A stretch of 64,000 nucleotides of DNA from Ruminococcaceae bacterium R-25 (GCA_003149065.1 QGFZ01000004.1:1-64000), one strand, 5' to 3'. Positions 26,351 to 36,543 are shown, counted from the first letter of the stretch. A program made the numbers and translations. The notes: generated from the sequence alone by a model not told the origin.

Positions 26351-27124
26351 ATGAAAATGGAAGAACAGATAATAGCGAAAAACAAACAATACTGGGATGA
26401 TCATGCTGATCTCTGGTTTGGAACGACTGCTTTACCTAAATACGGAGTTAAATTTGTCACTGAAGACGACCTTCATTTCTTTTCGGATGTTGCAGGGAAG
26501 AAGGTCCTTGAACTTTGTTGCGGCAGCGGTCATTCACTCAAATATCTGGCGGAAAAAGGAGCAGGAGAACTGTGGGGATTGGATCTGTCACAGAAGCAAT
26601 TGGATAATGCCAAAAAGCTCTTGAATGAGAGTGGTTGCAGTCCTAAGTTTATATGTGCACCAATGGAAGCAGAGAGCGGCATTCCACAGGATTATTTTGA
26701 CTATGTTTATTCAATCTACGGAATAGGCTGGACGACAGATCTTGACGGGACATTTAAGAGGGTCAATTCGTATCTCAAGAAAGACGGTATTTTCATCTTC
26801 AGCTGGGGGCATCCGCTTCACTACTGTGTCGCGAAATCGTATGAGACCGGAGAAGATGTTGCAGATAACGGAAAGATGGTCTTTTCGCGCAGTTATTTTG
26901 ATGAGTCCTATCTCAAGATGCCGGTCCACGACACAACAGTAACATTTGCGAACAGGAAGATCTCAACATATGTTAATGCACTGTATGATGCAGGTTTTAT
27001 AATCGAAAAAATGGTCGAGCAAACCGATGAGAAGTCTTTAACTGATACTGAAGATAACAGCCCCAAGGCACAAAAAGCGAAAATGGTTCCGCTTTCAATG
27101 TGTTTCAAATGCAGAAAGCTTTGA
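26351..27124 (+). CDS. Class I SAM-dependent methyltransferase
   Basis: 257 residues. KKVLELCCGSGHSLKYLAEKG is the SAM-binding glycine motif I; WGLDLSQKQL supplies the acidic ribose contact and FDYVYSIYGIGW motif II. The layout is Methyltransf_11/25-like, acting on an unidentified small molecule. Spacing of one base from the lipoprotein gene suggests co-translation. Confidence 0.85.
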   Translation: MKMEEQIIAKNKQYWDDHADLWFGTTALPKYGVKFVTEDDLHFFSDVAGKKVLELCCGSGHSLKYLAEKGAGELWGLDLSQKQLDNAKKLLNESGCSPKFICAPMEAESGIPQDYFDYVYSIYGIGWTTDLDGTFKRVNSYLKKDGIFIFSWGHPLHYCVAKSYETGEDVADNGKMVFSRSYFDESYLKMPVHDTTVTFANRKISTYVNALYDAGFIIEKMVEQTDEKSLTDTEDNSPKAQKAKMVPLSMCFKCRKL

Positions 27125-27163
27125 GCACATAATAAATGTGCAAGGGAGTAAGGGATTGAACTA

Positions 27164-27940
27164 GTGTCAGGCATAATAACAAAGAGAGCACGAAGCTTTC
27201 CGGTATTTTGGATCGGAGGGGGTATTGCAGGACCCGGCTTTATTGTCATGGGCTGCATTATCATTCACTCATTCCTGGGCTTGGATCCGGCCGGAAGAGA
27301 CGGCAGCATGCTGTTTGCGGGTATATTCATCCTGATCCTTGGCCTGGCGCTTTTAGCGGGTGTCATAATAACATTGAGAATAATGGCTAACCCGAATGAC
27401 CTGTCTTTTAACGTTGATGTAACCCGTGCTAAAGGCAGGAAAAAGTACAATGCAGACAGGCTTATAAACCGTATCGGGAGATGTCACAACAATTGTTTAC
27501 TGTTTAACACGGATGAAGGCCAGATGCGCGTTTTCGGAGCAGGGGACAAATTGATCACCGAGATATTTATACCCGAAAAGGACGGTTTTAAAACATATCA
27601 CCTTACAGATCCGTTGGTAACCGATGAAGATCCGGTTATCTTAAGCACTGTCTTTTTCGAAAGATTTCCTGTGAGAAAAAACAGGCTCAATAAAAAAGAA
27701 CCGGTGATAAAAGCAATTGGGACGCTCTATGAGACACAGAGTTTAGCGCAAACAGCGGCTTTGCTGCCTTTTACGGATACAACTGAAGAAACAAAAATAC
27801 TGATCGAAAATGATGCATACATAATCCCTGCTGTTCCTCTTGTATTTCCCAAGAAACAGAAGGACAGAGACAGAGCCGTCAAGGAAAAGGAAGAGCGCGA
27901 AAACAGAGCAATGCAGGTGCTCCGCTCAAATAAATCTTAA
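27164..27940 (+). CDS. Membrane protein with two N-terminal helices and cytoplasmic domain
   Basis: 258 residues starting at GTG 27164. Two transmembrane helices (about 16-38 and 47-71) are followed by a soluble domain with an FERFPVRKNRL segment and a Lys/Glu-rich tail. No family is recognised. Its last four bases overlap the end of the convergent GGDEF gene. Confidence 0.55.
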   Translation: MSGIITKRARSFPVFWIGGGIAGPGFIVMGCIIIHSFLGLDPAGRDGSMLFAGIFILILGLALLAGVIITLRIMANPNDLSFNVDVTRAKGRKKYNADRLINRIGRCHNNCLLFNTDEGQMRVFGAGDKLITEIFIPEKDGFKTYHLTDPLVTDEDPVILSTVFFERFPVRKNRLNKKEPVIKAIGTLYETQSLAQTAALLPFTDTTEETKILIENDAYIIPAVPLVFPKKQKDRDRAVKEKEERENRAMQVLRSNKS

Positions 27941-29835
27941 GCTTTCTTTTTCGCAGCCTTATCTTTATACATCTGTTCGTCTGCACGCTTGCTTACATCT
28001 GCAACCGACTTATCGGTATTGATGTCATAAGAAGATATTCCGCAGGCGATGGAAACATAATCCGGCGGCAGCGGCAGAGCATCAGAATAAGGGCTCATCA
28101 GTTCATTTATCTTATTCATCAGAGATTCACGGTTTTCATAATCTTCACCGCTCAATACTGCCACGAATTCATCACCGCCCATCCTGTATATGGGGCTGTG
28201 CTTGAAGACGCTGCAGATCAGATGGCATGATCTGATAAGATACTCGTCGCCGGCTTCGTGGCCCAATGAGTCATTGATCAGCTTCAGACTGTTTACATCA
28301 AACATGGCAATGGCAAATCTTAAGTCAGGTTCAGTGTTTATCTGCGCCTGAAGATGCTTTTCCTTGTCATCGTAAGCTATGCGGTTATTAACGCCTGTCA
28401 AAGGGTCTTTACGCATCAGATCCAAAAGTCTCTTATTGATGAGATCCAATGTAAGCGCGTGACGGAATTTGTCGAAAACCAGCGACATTCGTTTTTGATA
28501 GCTGTGAAGGAATCTGTCCTCGAGCTTTTCGGGGCAGTCTCTGAAAATAATATATCCGTAAGCCAGTTCTTCCTCGTGCAGAGGCAGGAACAAATAAAGG
28601 TGGCTGTCGCCCTCGCTGTCATAACCGGGCACGAGATCCTTAGGATTAAATGTTGGTTCCTCATAACTCCTGCCATCTTCCGTGGAATAGATCACTTCCA
28701 TATTCCGGCTGTATCCTTCGGTATTGAGCTTAATATCCGGATCGTATATGGACAGGCCGAAGTTGGGTTCCAACAGGATATGGAATGAGTCACCTTCATA
28801 ATCGTGGTTTTTCACTAACAGATCGTGAAGATTTTTCTTGAACTCTTCGTAGGTTTTACATGCCAGAACGGTTGAATCGATAATATCAAGCTTTCTGTTG
28901 AAATATGTTGTCAATGCGCGTTTATAATACTTATCGCGGCCCATCCGTCTTCTGAGCTTGTCGCTGTTGCGGAATTCATAGCAGCCGCAGCTCTCGCCCG
29001 GTACAAACTTACAGGGAATGATCTTTTCCTTCCGCTGCTCATTTCCGCCAGTCACATCTCTCAACAGACTGACAGCAGCGGCGCCCATCTCGTTAAAGCA
29101 CTGGTCAACAGATGCTATGGACGGATCGAATATCTTGCTGTCTTCAAGGAAATCAAATCCTGTTACGAGAACGTCGCCGGGCACATCATATCCGTATCTG
29201 CCAAGTGTGATACAGGTTTCCATCGCAAGGCCGTCATTAGCGCAAATGAACGCGTCGGGAAGCAGTTCTTCTGCTTCACAGATCGCACTAATCTTTTTTG
29301 TGACTGCCGCATTTTCCCAGTTTGTGTAAAAGACTTCCTTCAAGTATTCTTCGTGGCCATTATCTGCCAGATAGTCTTTTATGGCCTTAAGCCTTAATTC
29401 GGAATCGTAAGATTCCTTTGTGCCGGCGAAAAACGTTAAGCGCTTAACGCCGTGTTCTTTTATCATATGTTCACAGAGATCTCTTGCAGCCTGATAATTA
29501 TCCGATCCTACAAAGCATGCGTCATCTCTTTTGGCGCCCTGCATAATGACCGGGATGCCGGCTTCCTTACATCTTGCGATGATATTTTCGATCCTGTCTT
29601 TAAAATCCAGGCCGCTCGCAAATATCACCGCGCCGTCGAAGTCATGAAGGTCCGGAAGATTAAAGATATTCATATCGCCTTTTTTAAAGGCATCGGTGTC
29701 TATATAGATGGGATAGCAAAGGAACAAAAAGATATCTGTATTCCCGTCATTCAAATGCCCTGCCATGCCCGTGATGAACTGACTGAGGATCTCAGCACAC
29801 CAACCGGTAGTAAAAACAGCTATCTTTTTCTTCAT
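27937..29835 (-). CDS. LacI-type ligand-binding domain fused to a diguanylate cyclase
   Basis: 632 residues. GGAGAGCC precedes the start. Residues 1-290 match the periplasmic-binding-protein-like sensor of LacI/GalR regulators (VFTTGWCAEILSQFITGM, LPDAFICANDGLAMETC, VLVTGFDFLEDSK) but without the DNA-binding headpiece and without a signal peptide, so it should sense a cytoplasmic sugar or metabolite. A linker of about 170 residues leads to a GGDEF domain with intact RMGGDEF near 552. The RxxD inhibition site is missing. Predicted role: cyclic di-GMP synthesis tuned by a small ligand. Confidence 0.88.
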   Translation of the reverse strand: MKKKIAVFTTGWCAEILSQFITGMAGHLNDGNTDIFLFLCYPIYIDTDAFKKGDMNIFNLPDLHDFDGAVIFASGLDFKDRIENIIARCKEAGIPVIMQGAKRDDACFVGSDNYQAARDLCEHMIKEHGVKRLTFFAGTKESYDSELRLKAIKDYLADNGHEEYLKEVFYTNWENAAVTKKISAICEAEELLPDAFICANDGLAMETCITLGRYGYDVPGDVLVTGFDFLEDSKIFDPSIASVDQCFNEMGAAAVSLLRDVTGGNEQRKEKIIPCKFVPGESCGCYEFRNSDKLRRRMGRDKYYKRALTTYFNRKLDIIDSTVLACKTYEEFKKNLHDLLVKNHDYEGDSFHILLEPNFGLSIYDPDIKLNTEGYSRNMEVIYSTEDGRSYEEPTFNPKDLVPGYDSEGDSHLYLFLPLHEEELAYGYIIFRDCPEKLEDRFLHSYQKRMSLVFDKFRHALTLDLINKRLLDLMRKDPLTGVNNRIAYDDKEKHLQAQINTEPDLRFAIAMFDVNSLKLINDSLGHEAGDEYLIRSCHLICSVFKHSPIYRMGGDEFVAVLSGEDYENRESLMNKINELMSPYSDALPLPPDYVSIACGISSYDINTDKSVADVSKRADEQMYKDKAAKKKA

Positions 29836-30037
29836 AACAAGGCTCTCCGGTATCTTTCAGAAATAAATGACGCAGACCTTCTTCATACAGAATTAACTAT
29901 TCTAATTTTACAGTGGTGCTGAGTATTTCTGATGAATACGTTTTTATTATTTTGTAAATTAAAAATGTTTTTTGAAAAATCGATTATAATCTATTTGTCA
30001 GGTTGTTCATGTTTTTACAGGGATAGGATGAAACACA

Positions 30038-30706
30038 ATGAACGGATATATGGTTTTCTGGTCACAGGACCACGTTAAGAAGCTTAAGGCAGCCGGGGAT
30101 AACGGCCCTATCAAGGTGGTCTACGGCGGGTGTCACTCCAAAGAGCCTTCATTAAAGAAGATCAAAGTCGGCGATATTATTTTCCCCGTGGCTTTGGAAA
30201 AAGAAAAGCTGGTTGTTATGGCCAGACTCCCTGTCGAAAAACTGGAGAATGCTTTTGAATACCAGTTAAGGGAAGTCGGAATGCCCTGTGCTGCAATTAT
30301 TCCAGAAGGAACCATGACAATCTCTGACGGTCCTTTCACCGAAAAAGACGGCAGGTTCATTGCATACCATGACGGCTCAGGCTATCTGGCTAAAACAGCT
30401 GTTCCTGATGGCATCACCCGCACTATCGACCTGGATACCCTGACAAAGAAAGACTGCGCATTTCACCAGATGCCGATCACATGCTGTTCTGAGACCGCTG
30501 CTGTTGGAAACGGCTCAACGATAAAGGCTAGACCAATACCCGAAGAGAAGGTTCCGCTCCTGTTATTCGGCAACACCAAGTCATCTCTAAAAGGTTTGGG
30601 CAACGGAAAAAGCGGAAAGATAACTTCGGTATCGCTCTCCGGTTTCGTGCGTAAGATGAGTCCTGAAACATTCGAGATATTTGAGAGTCTGTTTAAGGAC
30701 GAATAA
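30038..30706 (+). CDS. Hypothetical protein preceding an SPFH gene
   Basis: 222 residues, soluble, no signal peptide. It starts MNGYMVFWSQDHVKKLKAAG and contains KVGDIIFPVALEKEKLVVMARLP, which suggests a small-beta-barrel (EVE- or PUA-like) fold, but I am not confident. Its stop is adjacent to the next frame; the SPFH start lies 42 bases later. Confidence 0.6.
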   Translation: MNGYMVFWSQDHVKKLKAAGDNGPIKVVYGGCHSKEPSLKKIKVGDIIFPVALEKEKLVVMARLPVEKLENAFEYQLREVGMPCAAIIPEGTMTISDGPFTEKDGRFIAYHDGSGYLAKTAVPDGITRTIDLDTLTKKDCAFHQMPITCCSETAAVGNGSTIKARPIPEEKVPLLLFGNTKSSLKGLGNGKSGKITSVSLSGFVRKMSPETFEIFESLFKDE

Positions 30707-30748
30707 GTGTTTGGAATACCAAATCATCAGTTAAAGAAAGCAGGAAAC

Positions 30749-31882
30749 ATGGGATTTATAAGTAACATCGCAGGAACAATATCAGACTCGATCAATTCGG
30801 AGATCCAGGACCAGTATCTTGAGGCATTCAGAACTGATTCTCTGGGTCAGGAAATGCTCGTTAAGCGTGCGAAGCGCACGGATTCCAGGGGGTTTAATAA
30901 GGGTAACGCCGATATCATTTCAGCAGGATCAAAGGTCATAGTTCCAGAAGGCACATATGCCCTCATGATCGACAACGGCGAGATCTCTGACTGCGTTGAT
31001 ACACCCGGCCTTTATACATGGGAAACATCATCTTCCGCATCGGTCCTCTCGGGCGGCGTTAAGAGCGTTCTGGGAGATGCTTTCGACAGGTTCAGATTCG
31101 CCGGCGAGATTACGAAAACACAGAGGATCTACTATGTAAACGCGCTCGAGATAATGAATCAGACATGCAAGGAATACCTTAATGTTCCTTATCCCGATCC
31201 CATTTACGGCAACCTATATTTCAAGTTCAGGATAATGTTCTCTTTCAGGATCGTTGATCCTATAAAGTTCTTCAGGAAGACTGGCAAGGATACTTCCGTA
31301 GCTGATTTCATGGGTACTGAATACAGCCCGAAAATGCCTTTCCTGGAAGTTCAGGACCACATGGAAGAGGCCCTTAATCTCTGCGCAACCCGCGATAAGA
31401 TCCCTTTCCCGAAGTTGCTCTCAAATAAGAGCATACTGAAGGATTCCGTAAACGAAGCAGTATCCAGGCAGTGGCTCGAGAACAGAGGCATGGTCGTTGA
31501 ATCTATCACAATTGTAGATCTGACTCTTGATGAGAAATCCAGAGCTCGTGTCGAGCAGTTTGATTCTGCAAAGCTTTTTGCTGACGATCCCGCTGCTCTT
31601 GGCGCACTGGTCGCATTAGGATTAACAGAGGCCATGCAGTCTGCTGCATCTAATCCTGCAGGTGCTGTCGGAGGATTTGCAGGCATGGGAATGGCAGGAA
31701 CTGCTATAAGCGATCTGGGAACAGTAGTTCCTTTGGGGACTACGAATACAGGCTATCCGGCTTCGAATGCAGCAGGATCTGCAGCAGAACCTGAAACGTG
31801 CCCTTTCTGTGGAACACCTCTGCCTTCAGGCACACGCTTGGAACACTGTCCGGCATGCTATGCAGACTTGAAGAGGCATTAG
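30749..31882 (+). CDS. SPFH-domain protein with C-terminal zinc ribbon
   Basis: 377 residues from ATG 30749, chosen for the AGCAGGAAAC ribosome site over an in-frame GTG at 30707. SPFH core: VIVPEGTYALMIDNGEI, TPGLYTWET, FKFRIMFSFRIVDP, then the helical segment MVVESITIVDLTLDEKSRARVEQF. A Gly/Ala-rich linker ends in a zinc ribbon CPFCGTPL...CPACYADL. This is the YdjI-type architecture, associated with membrane microdomain organisation. Confidence 0.88.
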   Translation: MGFISNIAGTISDSINSEIQDQYLEAFRTDSLGQEMLVKRAKRTDSRGFNKGNADIISAGSKVIVPEGTYALMIDNGEISDCVDTPGLYTWETSSSASVLSGGVKSVLGDAFDRFRFAGEITKTQRIYYVNALEIMNQTCKEYLNVPYPDPIYGNLYFKFRIMFSFRIVDPIKFFRKTGKDTSVADFMGTEYSPKMPFLEVQDHMEEALNLCATRDKIPFPKLLSNKSILKDSVNEAVSRQWLENRGMVVESITIVDLTLDEKSRARVEQFDSAKLFADDPAALGALVALGLTEAMQSAASNPAGAVGGFAGMGMAGTAISDLGTVVPLGTTNTGYPASNAAGSAAEPETCPFCGTPLPSGTRLEHCPACYADLKRH

Positions 31883-31884
31883 AT

Positions 31885-33660
31885 TTAACGTTCGGTTGAA
31901 ATGCCGTCTCTTTCGTGGATCCTTCTCTTATCTTCATACATGATCTGGTCAGCCCGGTCAAAAACTTCATGGAAAGAATGGTCTTTCTTACGGTCAAATA
32001 CAGCACATCCGAAAGCGATCGAGATGCGTTCAAGATAGTTGTCTGATGATTCATGCTGTTCAACTAACAACTTTTTGAGCAGCTCCTGTTTCTCATCGAT
32101 CTTCGCATATTCGAGCACTGACGGGATGACCACGAATTCATCGCCGCCGATCCTGAAAACCGTACTCATAGGGAATACCGAGCAGAGAATACCTGCTGTT
32201 TTCTTTATTGCCTCGTCACCGGCTTTATGACCGAGATTGTCGTTGATATGTTTTAGATAGTTGAGGTCGCACATTACAACGGCAAATTCCGCGGTGCCGT
32301 TCTTTATCTGCTCGTCAATATATTTGACTGTATCTTCATATGCATGCTTGCTCTTAACTTTTGTCAGAGGATCGATATATGCGAGATTCTTCATTATATC
32401 GAGGTCATCTTCCTGACGCTTCATTGTCTTTGCATCCTCTTCGATCTTCCTGTCCTGTGCTCTGACTGTAGCTTCGATTTCGTCCTTTCTCGCACGGATG
32501 TTATCTACCGCGATCCTGAGCGCCCTTGAGAGTTCTCCGATCTCGTTATTATCTTCAGGCGGGAGAACTACATCGTAATCACCTTCGCTGATCTCATTAG
32601 CAGCTTCGGTGAGCTTTCTCAAAGGTGTAGTTACACGGGATGCCATATATGTCGCTATGATCGCGAAAACGAACTCGATCCCTATTGTTATGGATACCAT
32701 AAGGATCATTGTGAGGGCTCTTTCTTTATAGATATCGTCATATCCGTCACACAGAACGAACTTCATTCCGTTTCTGAGTGTTACAAATGCCATAACGCGG
32801 TCTCTGCCCTCGTAATAGTAACGGATCAGTTTATCGCCGGTTGCCGGCTGTGACATCAGCTCCTCGTTCTCAATGATCTGGTCTTCTTCGTCAGAATGCA
32901 GATTATCATGTCCCAGCTCATCAATGTGATAGTGGACACTTCCGTCACCTTCTTTGAGATAAACATAACCTGTCTCGTGATATTCGAGCGAGTCCACCCA
33001 TTCGAGAAGCCTGGAAAAACTGATGTCGACTCCGATGATAGCTACCGGAACATCATCAATATAGACAGGCTCGACATAAGAGATGAGGTAATCGTTAACG
33101 CTGTAATCGAAATAGGGTTTTGTCCAAAGTGCCTTCTTGTTTCTGATCGGTCCGTAATACCAGTAATCAGCAACAGGATCATTCTCGATCTCTTCCTGGG
33201 TAAATGGTATATCAACGAAATTTCCGTTGTCATCTCTGGTGAAATAAACACCTTCCTCGCGGCCTGTAACACCGGTGATATCAAGCGAGTAGTGAATATA
33301 TGCGCCCTGGATAAACTTGTTATCCTCAGTCATAAAGCAGATGAGGTCAACTGCATCATCAACGATCTTATCGCGAAGCTCGGAATCATCGGAAATCGTT
33401 TCCACATCCGGGATCTTGCTCTTTGCCCATCTGGAAAGAGAAGTGACGGCATCTTCGATCCTCAAAAGCTCAGTGTTTAAATCGTCACCACGCTCCTCGC
33501 AGAACAGGTTCATATGAGAAGCCGCTTCTTCGGTAAGGATCTTACTGGTCATGACAAGACTGACCGTCACAAGAGTTGCAGCGAGCACAAAGGTAACAGC
33601 TATGATAAGCATCATCAATTTGGCGCTTATAGATGAAAAGAATGTTTTAGACTTTTTCAT
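31885..33660 (-). CDS. dCache-HAMP-GGDEF transmembrane diguanylate cyclase
   Basis: 591 residues. An N-terminal helix (about 12-36), an external Cache sensor (about 40-280, with GVYFTRDDNGNF and VYIDDVPVAIIGVDISF), a second helix (about 290-312), HAMP (about 313-365), a coiled coil and GGDEF with FRIGGDEFVVI near 504. The RxxD site is absent. Cache domains bind amino acids or carboxylates outside the cell; the ligand is unknown here. Only two bases separate its stop from that of the convergent SPFH gene. Confidence 0.9.
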   Translation of the reverse strand: MKKSKTFFSSISAKLMMLIIAVTFVLAATLVTVSLVMTSKILTEEAASHMNLFCEERGDDLNTELLRIEDAVTSLSRWAKSKIPDVETISDDSELRDKIVDDAVDLICFMTEDNKFIQGAYIHYSLDITGVTGREEGVYFTRDDNGNFVDIPFTQEEIENDPVADYWYYGPIRNKKALWTKPYFDYSVNDYLISYVEPVYIDDVPVAIIGVDISFSRLLEWVDSLEYHETGYVYLKEGDGSVHYHIDELGHDNLHSDEEDQIIENEELMSQPATGDKLIRYYYEGRDRVMAFVTLRNGMKFVLCDGYDDIYKERALTMILMVSITIGIEFVFAIIATYMASRVTTPLRKLTEAANEISEGDYDVVLPPEDNNEIGELSRALRIAVDNIRARKDEIEATVRAQDRKIEEDAKTMKRQEDDLDIMKNLAYIDPLTKVKSKHAYEDTVKYIDEQIKNGTAEFAVVMCDLNYLKHINDNLGHKAGDEAIKKTAGILCSVFPMSTVFRIGGDEFVVIPSVLEYAKIDEKQELLKKLLVEQHESSDNYLERISIAFGCAVFDRKKDHSFHEVFDRADQIMYEDKRRIHERDGISTER

Positions 33661-33857
33661 CTTACCTGTCCTGTCTTTCCAAGGTTTTCTTATATATTAA
33701 TAATTTTAAATGCAAAATGTAAATAAAATTTTAGACAAAAGAAAGCATATTTGAAATAAATTTCTTTCAAAGAAATTTTGTAACGAAATCAGAGCTCATC
33801 CGTCTAACCCATATGAAACTCCGGGAAATCACGAAAAACCGGAGCGGAAAGGGGTTT

Positions 33858-34691
33858 ATGGAAATGAATAACAGGAAAGCAATAACAAAACCGATAATAC
33901 AAACTGCAGTGATCTTTGCTGTCTTCACAGGCATAGAGACCGCCATGGTCTATCTTGATGTATTTACGGATTACAATATGCTTCTTTGCGCAGACATCCT
34001 CCTGAGAATCATTGCAGGAACAGCAGCATTAGTGCTTCTTGCGGAATATTCAAAGCGCGGTGAGAGTAAATATACGGTTAAAGAACTGTTTTCGAACAGG
34101 ATACCTAAATGGACTTGGCTGGTCCTGATCCCGCTTATCTTAGACATTATTGCGCCGTTTTTTAAGCTGTTTACCGCATATGCCTTTTCTACAAGCGTCA
34201 TCGTGACCCTTACCATAGTCATCATCCAGCAGTTTGCCACCGGCTTCTTGGAGGAATCACTTCACAGGGCCCTTATGATGAACGGCCTTATTATGCATAA
34301 CACCGATACTGTTAAGCAGAGGCTCTTCACGGTAACTGTTGCAGGCGCATTCTTCGGACTCAGCCATGCTCCGAATATCCTTTTCGGCGAAAACCCTTTG
34401 ATCCAGGTTCCTTCGACCTTTTTGTGGGGCATGTTTATTGCGGCAATCTATATGCTCTCGGATAATCTGCTGCTTGTAATGCTGCTCCACGCTTTCAGCG
34501 ATTCAACCTTCAGGATCGTTAAGGGATTGTTCGGGATTGTTCCGGATGCTCCTGTCTGCAGGGCTGTTGATATCGGCAGGAACGTAATATCTTATGTGAT
34601 TTTGCCCCTTATGGCGATATTGATCTGTGTTTTCTACGATAAGTTAAAAGGAATACAACCGGAAAATGCAAGTGAAGAACAGCTGCCATGA
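33858..34691 (+). CDS. CPBP-family intramembrane protease
   Basis: 277 residues from ATG 33858 (AAAGGGG upstream). Multiple hydrophobic helices with the three motifs FLEESLHRALMMNG (EExxxR), FFGLSHAPNI and LLHAFSDS. The design equals that of the protein at 2869, but the two differ in sequence. The substrate is unknown. Confidence 0.82.
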   Translation: MEMNNRKAITKPIIQTAVIFAVFTGIETAMVYLDVFTDYNMLLCADILLRIIAGTAALVLLAEYSKRGESKYTVKELFSNRIPKWTWLVLIPLILDIIAPFFKLFTAYAFSTSVIVTLTIVIIQQFATGFLEESLHRALMMNGLIMHNTDTVKQRLFTVTVAGAFFGLSHAPNILFGENPLIQVPSTFLWGMFIAAIYMLSDNLLLVMLLHAFSDSTFRIVKGLFGIVPDAPVCRAVDIGRNVISYVILPLMAILICVFYDKLKGIQPENASEEQLP

Positions 34692-34697
34692 TATAAT
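34689..34697 (+). promoter_or_regulatory. Extended -10 promoter inside the CPBP stop codon region
   Basis: TGATATAAT begins at the TGA stop of the CPBP gene and lies 22 bases before the next start, so it would give a nearly leader-less transcript for the acetyltransferase gene. Confidence 0.45.
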
Positions 34698-34718
34698 CGA
34701 AAAAACGGGGTGCTTAAG

Positions 34719-35510
34719 ATGGATACATTTGTAGATGAAAGAGACCTTAGTCTTTTAAGCCGTGACAAATATACATTCTCGGTAATGTCGAGGATCATAA
34801 AAGAAGAATGCGCACTGCGCCTGTCAGATCACGAGAAGATGATCATCTGCTTTACCGGGCAGCCGTATCCCGTGTGGATATGGACTCCTGATGATGCCCC
34901 TGAAGATGAGATGGAACGTGCATACAATATCGCAAAAGACAATTTGCTGATGGATGGAGAGCACCGTTTTAACATCAAGTATGAACTGGCAGAATATTTT
35001 ATCGCCAGAGCTCGAAAAGACGGGCTCGAACTTAAGATCTCCACGAATCTTTTTGCATACGACTGTCCTGCTCCCGTTGCTCCTTCAACGGTTGTGGACG
35101 GCGAGCTTCATCAGTGCACAAAAGAGGATTCAGATGCTCTTGTCGACTTTTTCGATATGTTTCATATTGCGGTCGGTATCGATCAGGAGAGCCGTGAGCA
35201 ATACAAGGCTTATGCAGAAAACGATATAAAGGCAGGCACGGCATATTTCTGGAAAACAGGCGACGGTGAATATGCCTCCAGCTGCAACTGGCATCCTGTA
35301 GGGGATATGGCTTCAATTGGCCTCGTATATACGCGTGATGATTTCAGACGCAGACACTATGCGGAACACCTGGTCTATCAGGTAACGAAGATCGCTCAGG
35401 ACGCCGGGTTCTTGCCAATGCTCTATACGGATGCTGATTACGTTGCTTCAAATGCCTGCTATGAAAAGATAGGGTACATACTGAGAGGGAAACTCTGTAC
35501 CATCAGTTGA
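34719..35510 (+). CDS. GNAT-family acetyltransferase with N-terminal extension
   Basis: 263 residues from ATG 34719, eight bases after CGGGG; an in-frame GTG at 34710 falls inside the ribosome site. The C-terminal part has the acetyl-CoA motif VYTRDDFRRRHYAEHLVYQV and the closing ACYEKIGYILRGKL. The N-terminal 130 residues form a second, GNAT-like half. The substrate is unknown. Confidence 0.82.
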   Translation: MDTFVDERDLSLLSRDKYTFSVMSRIIKEECALRLSDHEKMIICFTGQPYPVWIWTPDDAPEDEMERAYNIAKDNLLMDGEHRFNIKYELAEYFIARARKDGLELKISTNLFAYDCPAPVAPSTVVDGELHQCTKEDSDALVDFFDMFHIAVGIDQESREQYKAYAENDIKAGTAYFWKTGDGEYASSCNWHPVGDMASIGLVYTRDDFRRRHYAEHLVYQVTKIAQDAGFLPMLYTDADYVASNACYEKIGYILRGKLCTIS

Positions 35511-35660
35511 TTTAAAACGCCCGGTATAAGTGATCTGTAAGCTTCATTGCTTTCTTCTCCACAATGGTCGGGATTTGTATATAATAAATTCAGCGGCCTT
35601 TTTAAAACAGAAGGGCGCATGGAATAAAGAGTATATGGATAGATCACCAGGAGGTGCCAA

Positions 35661-36440
35661 ATGTATTGCCCGCAATGTGGAAAGCCAACAGACCAAAATG
35701 ATTTATTTTGCGGAAGCTGCGGTAAGCAGCTGAGAGCCGTATTTGTACCGCTGCGTCAAACGGGTTCACAGCAGAATACTTCCAAGCCTCAGCAGAATGC
35801 GGCTCCCAAGCCTCAGCCGGCACCCGGTCCCGGTACCAGGGCTGTGACAAGCTCTTTTCCCAGAGCCGGATTTACATCTGCGCCCAGGCCGGAACCCAAG
35901 CCCGCACCTGCTACTCCCAAGCCGGAGCCCAAGCCGGCACCTGCAGCACCGAAGCCTGAGCCGAAAACCGAGACTGCAGCAGTTCCTCAGATCGAGCCCC
36001 AGCCTGCACCGGCTGTGATCGCTAAGCCTGAGCCCACAGCAGTTCCCAAGACTCAGCCGCTCATTACTAATCCTCAGTCGGGTCTTCCTAAAGATACCTG
36101 CTACGATGCTGACGGCAAACTCACATGGTTTTACAGGGACCTGGAAAAAGACCCGACCGGAAATTTCGTTATTAAATTCGTTTTCGAGGAAGACCATATA
36201 GCAAACTATGAGGGCATTGATATCAGCAGTCAGTCTATGGCTGATGCCCAGGTCAGCATCCGCTACTACTATAAGAGAGTTACCATAGTCGAGCGCCACG
36301 CTGAGACCGGATGGATATTCTTCAGACACGGCATTGACAGATATTTCCTTAAGGTCAGTTCTGAACAGATCGATTTCATCCTGGATGAATTCATGAAGAG
36401 GTGCCCCGGCTCTAAGATGGGCGTTGTTAAGCAGTGGTAA
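35661..36440 (+). CDS. Zinc-ribbon protein with Pro/Lys repeat linker
   Basis: 259 residues. AGGAGGTGCCAA precedes ATG 35661. The start MYCPQCGKPT...CGSCGKQL is a zinc ribbon. Residues about 60-130 are repeats of the PEPKPAPA type, a stiff extended linker. The C-terminal domain (about 145-259) is a compact alpha/beta fold with TWFYRDLEKDPTGNFVIKFVFEEDHIANYEG that I cannot name. No signal peptide. Confidence 0.72.
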   Translation: MYCPQCGKPTDQNDLFCGSCGKQLRAVFVPLRQTGSQQNTSKPQQNAAPKPQPAPGPGTRAVTSSFPRAGFTSAPRPEPKPAPATPKPEPKPAPAAPKPEPKTETAAVPQIEPQPAPAVIAKPEPTAVPKTQPLITNPQSGLPKDTCYDADGKLTWFYRDLEKDPTGNFVIKFVFEEDHIANYEGIDISSQSMADAQVSIRYYYKRVTIVERHAETGWIFFRHGIDRYFLKVSSEQIDFILDEFMKRCPGSKMGVVKQW

Positions 36441-36543
36441 AAATGTAATCCGGCAAAAGACGGATGAATTTTTAAATACTGCAACATTTCCCTCCTTTTA
36501 TCTGTATATAGGGCATAAGGAACAATCAAGGAGGACACTCAAA

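Noticed and set aside
35880-36060. Tandem DNA repeat in the zinc-ribbon gene
   Set aside because: It encodes the Pro/Lys linker of the protein; the DNA repeat follows from the protein repeat and needs no separate element.
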